DNA of 64,000 nt from Rhizobium sp. (GTDB lineage: Bacteria; Pseudomonadota; Alphaproteobacteria; Rhizobiales; Rhizobiaceae): the NCBI GenBank assembly GCA_028290545.1, contig JAQGJP010000103.1, positions 51,240 through 115,239 on the forward strand, read 5' to 3'. Of the stretch, positions 62,666 to 64,000 are shown in pieces. The position numbers were made by a program, and so were the translations under genes. Positions within the stretch are counted from its first letter, which is position 1, and each line of letters opens with the position of its first letter. Under the pieces are notes generated by a model. The model did no database searches, was not told the origin of the DNA, and was given only the letters and a program-made list of their open reading frames with translations.

Positions 62666-63627
62666 AAGATTCTAAAGGCATTTTCGCCAACGTGATGGCA
62701 AAGACCGAAGCGGCTGCACCTGCATTGGCCAAGTCTGCATCACCGCATCTCCGGAAGGTATCGGAAGGTGTCAAGGAGTTGCAGGAGAAAGGCGATGCTC
62801 TAGACCGGCTTCTGAGGGACGGTGCTTACGTCACGGAAATTGAGCCCGATGAAATTATGCCGTCGGCGATACTCGATCGGTTCGAAGGAGCCTACGGAGC
62901 AACTGCCGTAGAGGACATTCTGGCATCGATGAAGGAAAGGGGGCAGATCGTCCCTGGCCTTGTTAGGCCTCACGGATCTTCCTACCAGATCGTTTTCGGC
63001 CGTCGCCGGCTGGCGGCGGCCAAACTTCTGGGGATCAAGTTCCGTGCTATCGTGCGCGAGCTCTCCGATGAAGAAGCCATCATCCTGCAGGGCGAGGAGA
63101 ATACCAACCGCAACGATCTGTCCTTCATTGAGAAATGCGCATTTGCCCTTTCTCTAGAGCAGGCAGGGTATCGGAGGGAAGTTATCTGCAGCTCTTTGTC
63201 GACCGACAAATCGCGCATCTCCGACATGCTGAAAATTGCCACCGCGATCCCGTTAGGCACTATCATGGCAATAGGGCCGGCTCATGAGATCGGAAGACGC
63301 CGATGGATGGAGTTTGCGGACGCATGGAAAGTATCCGAGAACGCCCACCACAAGGTCGTAGAGGTACTTCGGCTGAAGATGGACGCTACTGATAATGAGC
63401 GGTTTTCCATCGCTCTTGCCGCTCTCAAGTCGAAATTTATAGAGCCGGCAGGAGATAGTGTGGAAGTCCGAGCCAACGGCTTCCTGCTCGCGACCGCCAC
63501 TTACACCAAATCTGGGGCACGATTGGTCTTCAACAAGGCCGCACCCGAGGGATTTGTAGAATTTCTAACGACAAAAATGGAGGAGCTACACGCTGAGTTC
63601 ATGAAGTCTCACGACATTAAGGGATAG
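62656..63627 (+). CDS. repB: RepB, parS-binding partition protein (ParB family)
   Basis: The 323-residue protein shows the ParB/Spo0J core: VFGRRRLAAAKLLG, IILQGEENTNRNDLSFIEKCAFALSLEQAGYRREVICSSLSTDKSRISDMLKIA. It binds parS-type palindromes such as those at 61243-61324 and loads RepA. The start is ATG 62656 or the in-frame ATG 62644, both overlapping the repA end, indicating translational coupling. Confidence 0.93.
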   Translation: MGLKDSKGIFANVMAKTEAAAPALAKSASPHLRKVSEGVKELQEKGDALDRLLRDGAYVTEIEPDEIMPSAILDRFEGAYGATAVEDILASMKERGQIVPGLVRPHGSSYQIVFGRRRLAAAKLLGIKFRAIVRELSDEEAIILQGEENTNRNDLSFIEKCAFALSLEQAGYRREVICSSLSTDKSRISDMLKIATAIPLGTIMAIGPAHEIGRRRWMEFADAWKVSENAHHKVVEVLRLKMDATDNERFSIALAALKSKFIEPAGDSVEVRANGFLLATATYTKSGARLVFNKAAPEGFVEFLTTKMEELHAEFMKSHDIKG

Positions 63628-63635
63628 GCCGCAAA

Positions 63636-63687
63636 AGAAAAAAGCCCCCGAACGTTACCGTCGCGGAAGCTTCTCTCATCCATAAGC
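63636..63687 (-). ncRNA. Counter-transcribed RNA (ctRNA, incA) of the repABC system
   Basis: In the repB-repC gap the minus strand has TTGACA (complement of 63717-63722), a 17-base spacer and GAATCT (63694-63699), then about 50 bases ending in an intrinsic terminator: stem GCTTCCG (63670-63664) with CGGGGGC (63650-63644) followed by a run of T. This is the position and form of the small antisense RNA that represses repC in repABC plasmids and sets incompatibility. Confidence 0.75.
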
Positions 63688-63780
63688 AAGTTGAGATTCG
63701 CACTTTCGTGATTCCCTGTCAAGAGTCTTGGCACCGTTTTGGTGAGCAGTTTTCTTTTGCCTTTTGGAAGGTGAAAGAGA

Positions 63781-64000
63781 ATGCAGATTGGAAATGTGAC
63801 GACGCCCTTTGGGCGGCGGCCGATGACGCTTGCCATGTTGGCAAGTCAGTCGGGCGCACAGGAAATCGAACCTGAGAAGTCGATCGACAAATGGCAGCTC
63901 TACCGTGCGGTCTGTGATGCCAGGCAACGGTTGGGGCTGACCGACCGCGCGCTGGCGCTTCTCAATGCGATGCTCAGCTTCTATCCAAAAACAGAATTAT
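63781..64000 (+). CDS. repC: RepC replication initiator, N-terminal part
   Basis: From ATG 63781 the frame reads MQIGNVTTPFGRRPMTLAML...IDKWQLYRAVCDARQRLGLTDRALALLNAMLSFYPK, the conserved RepC opening, and runs off the end of the window after 73 codons. RepC initiates replication at an origin usually inside its own gene, outside this window. The ctRNA and its terminator lie just upstream. Confidence 0.92.
   Translation, partial: MQIGNVTTPFGRRPMTLAMLASQSGAQEIEPEKSIDKWQLYRAVCDARQRLGLTDRALALLNAMLSFYPKTEL

Overview
This window reads as part of a large repABC-type replicon (megaplasmid or chromid) from an alphaproteobacterium of the Rhizobiales, most likely Rhizobiaceae. The right end carries repA, repB and the start of repC, with a counter-transcribed RNA gene between repB and repC and three parS-type palindromes upstream of repA. 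The rest is typical accessory content: several ABC importers paired with catabolic enzymes, many LysR/GntR/LacI/SorC/HxlR regulators, a toxin-antitoxin pair and decayed insertion sequences. No tRNA, rRNA or CRISPR array was seen.

Layout. 1-8.1 kb: amide utilisation (end of an AmiC-like sensor, AmiR antiterminator, an ABC importer whose two permeases are fused, an amidase and a formamidase/acetamidase). 8.2-11.6 kb: MFS exporter, divergent LysR, SDR dehydrogenase. 12.0-13.2 kb: RTX-repeat secreted protein. 13.4-25.0 kb: a two-operon regulon around a GntR/FCD regulator: pxpB-pxpC-kinase-aminotransferase, and pxpA-GroEL-like-potA-potD-potB-potC type genes. The two promoter regions share a candidate operator. 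25.1-31.8 kb: small stress and oxidoreductase genes (COG4315 protein, LysR/isochorismatase hydrolase, hemerythrin, HxlR, a broken flavin monooxygenase, an NAD(P) reductase). 32-35 kb: HlyD/MFS efflux pair. 35.5-39.3 kb: chemoreceptor, small proteins, ParDE. 39.5-50.4 kb: sugar/polyol operons (epimerase, LacI, mannose-6-phosphate isomerase; ABC importer, polyol dehydrogenase, FGGY kinase). 50.5-56.9 kb: SorC regulator and a ribose-type importer with an ATPase-permease fusion and an amidohydrolase. 57.4-60.1 kb: LysR plus a TmpA/TmpB-like oxygenase pair that should release phosphate from a quaternary-ammonium phosphonate. 60.1-64 kb: acetyltransferase cassette between direct repeats, an IS3 relic, then parS-repABC.

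The most unusual element is at 22736-24232: a highly divergent GroEL-family protein inside a 5-oxoprolinase/polyamine-type transporter operon. By ungapped local alignment from memory it keeps the chaperonin GDGT loop but has lost the counterparts of both catalytic aspartates (D52, D398) and of two apical hydrophobics (V263, V264). It may be a dedicated assembly factor or structural partner for a PxpABC-like lactamase rather than a general folding machine. All family assignments come from reading motifs by eye; no database search was run.
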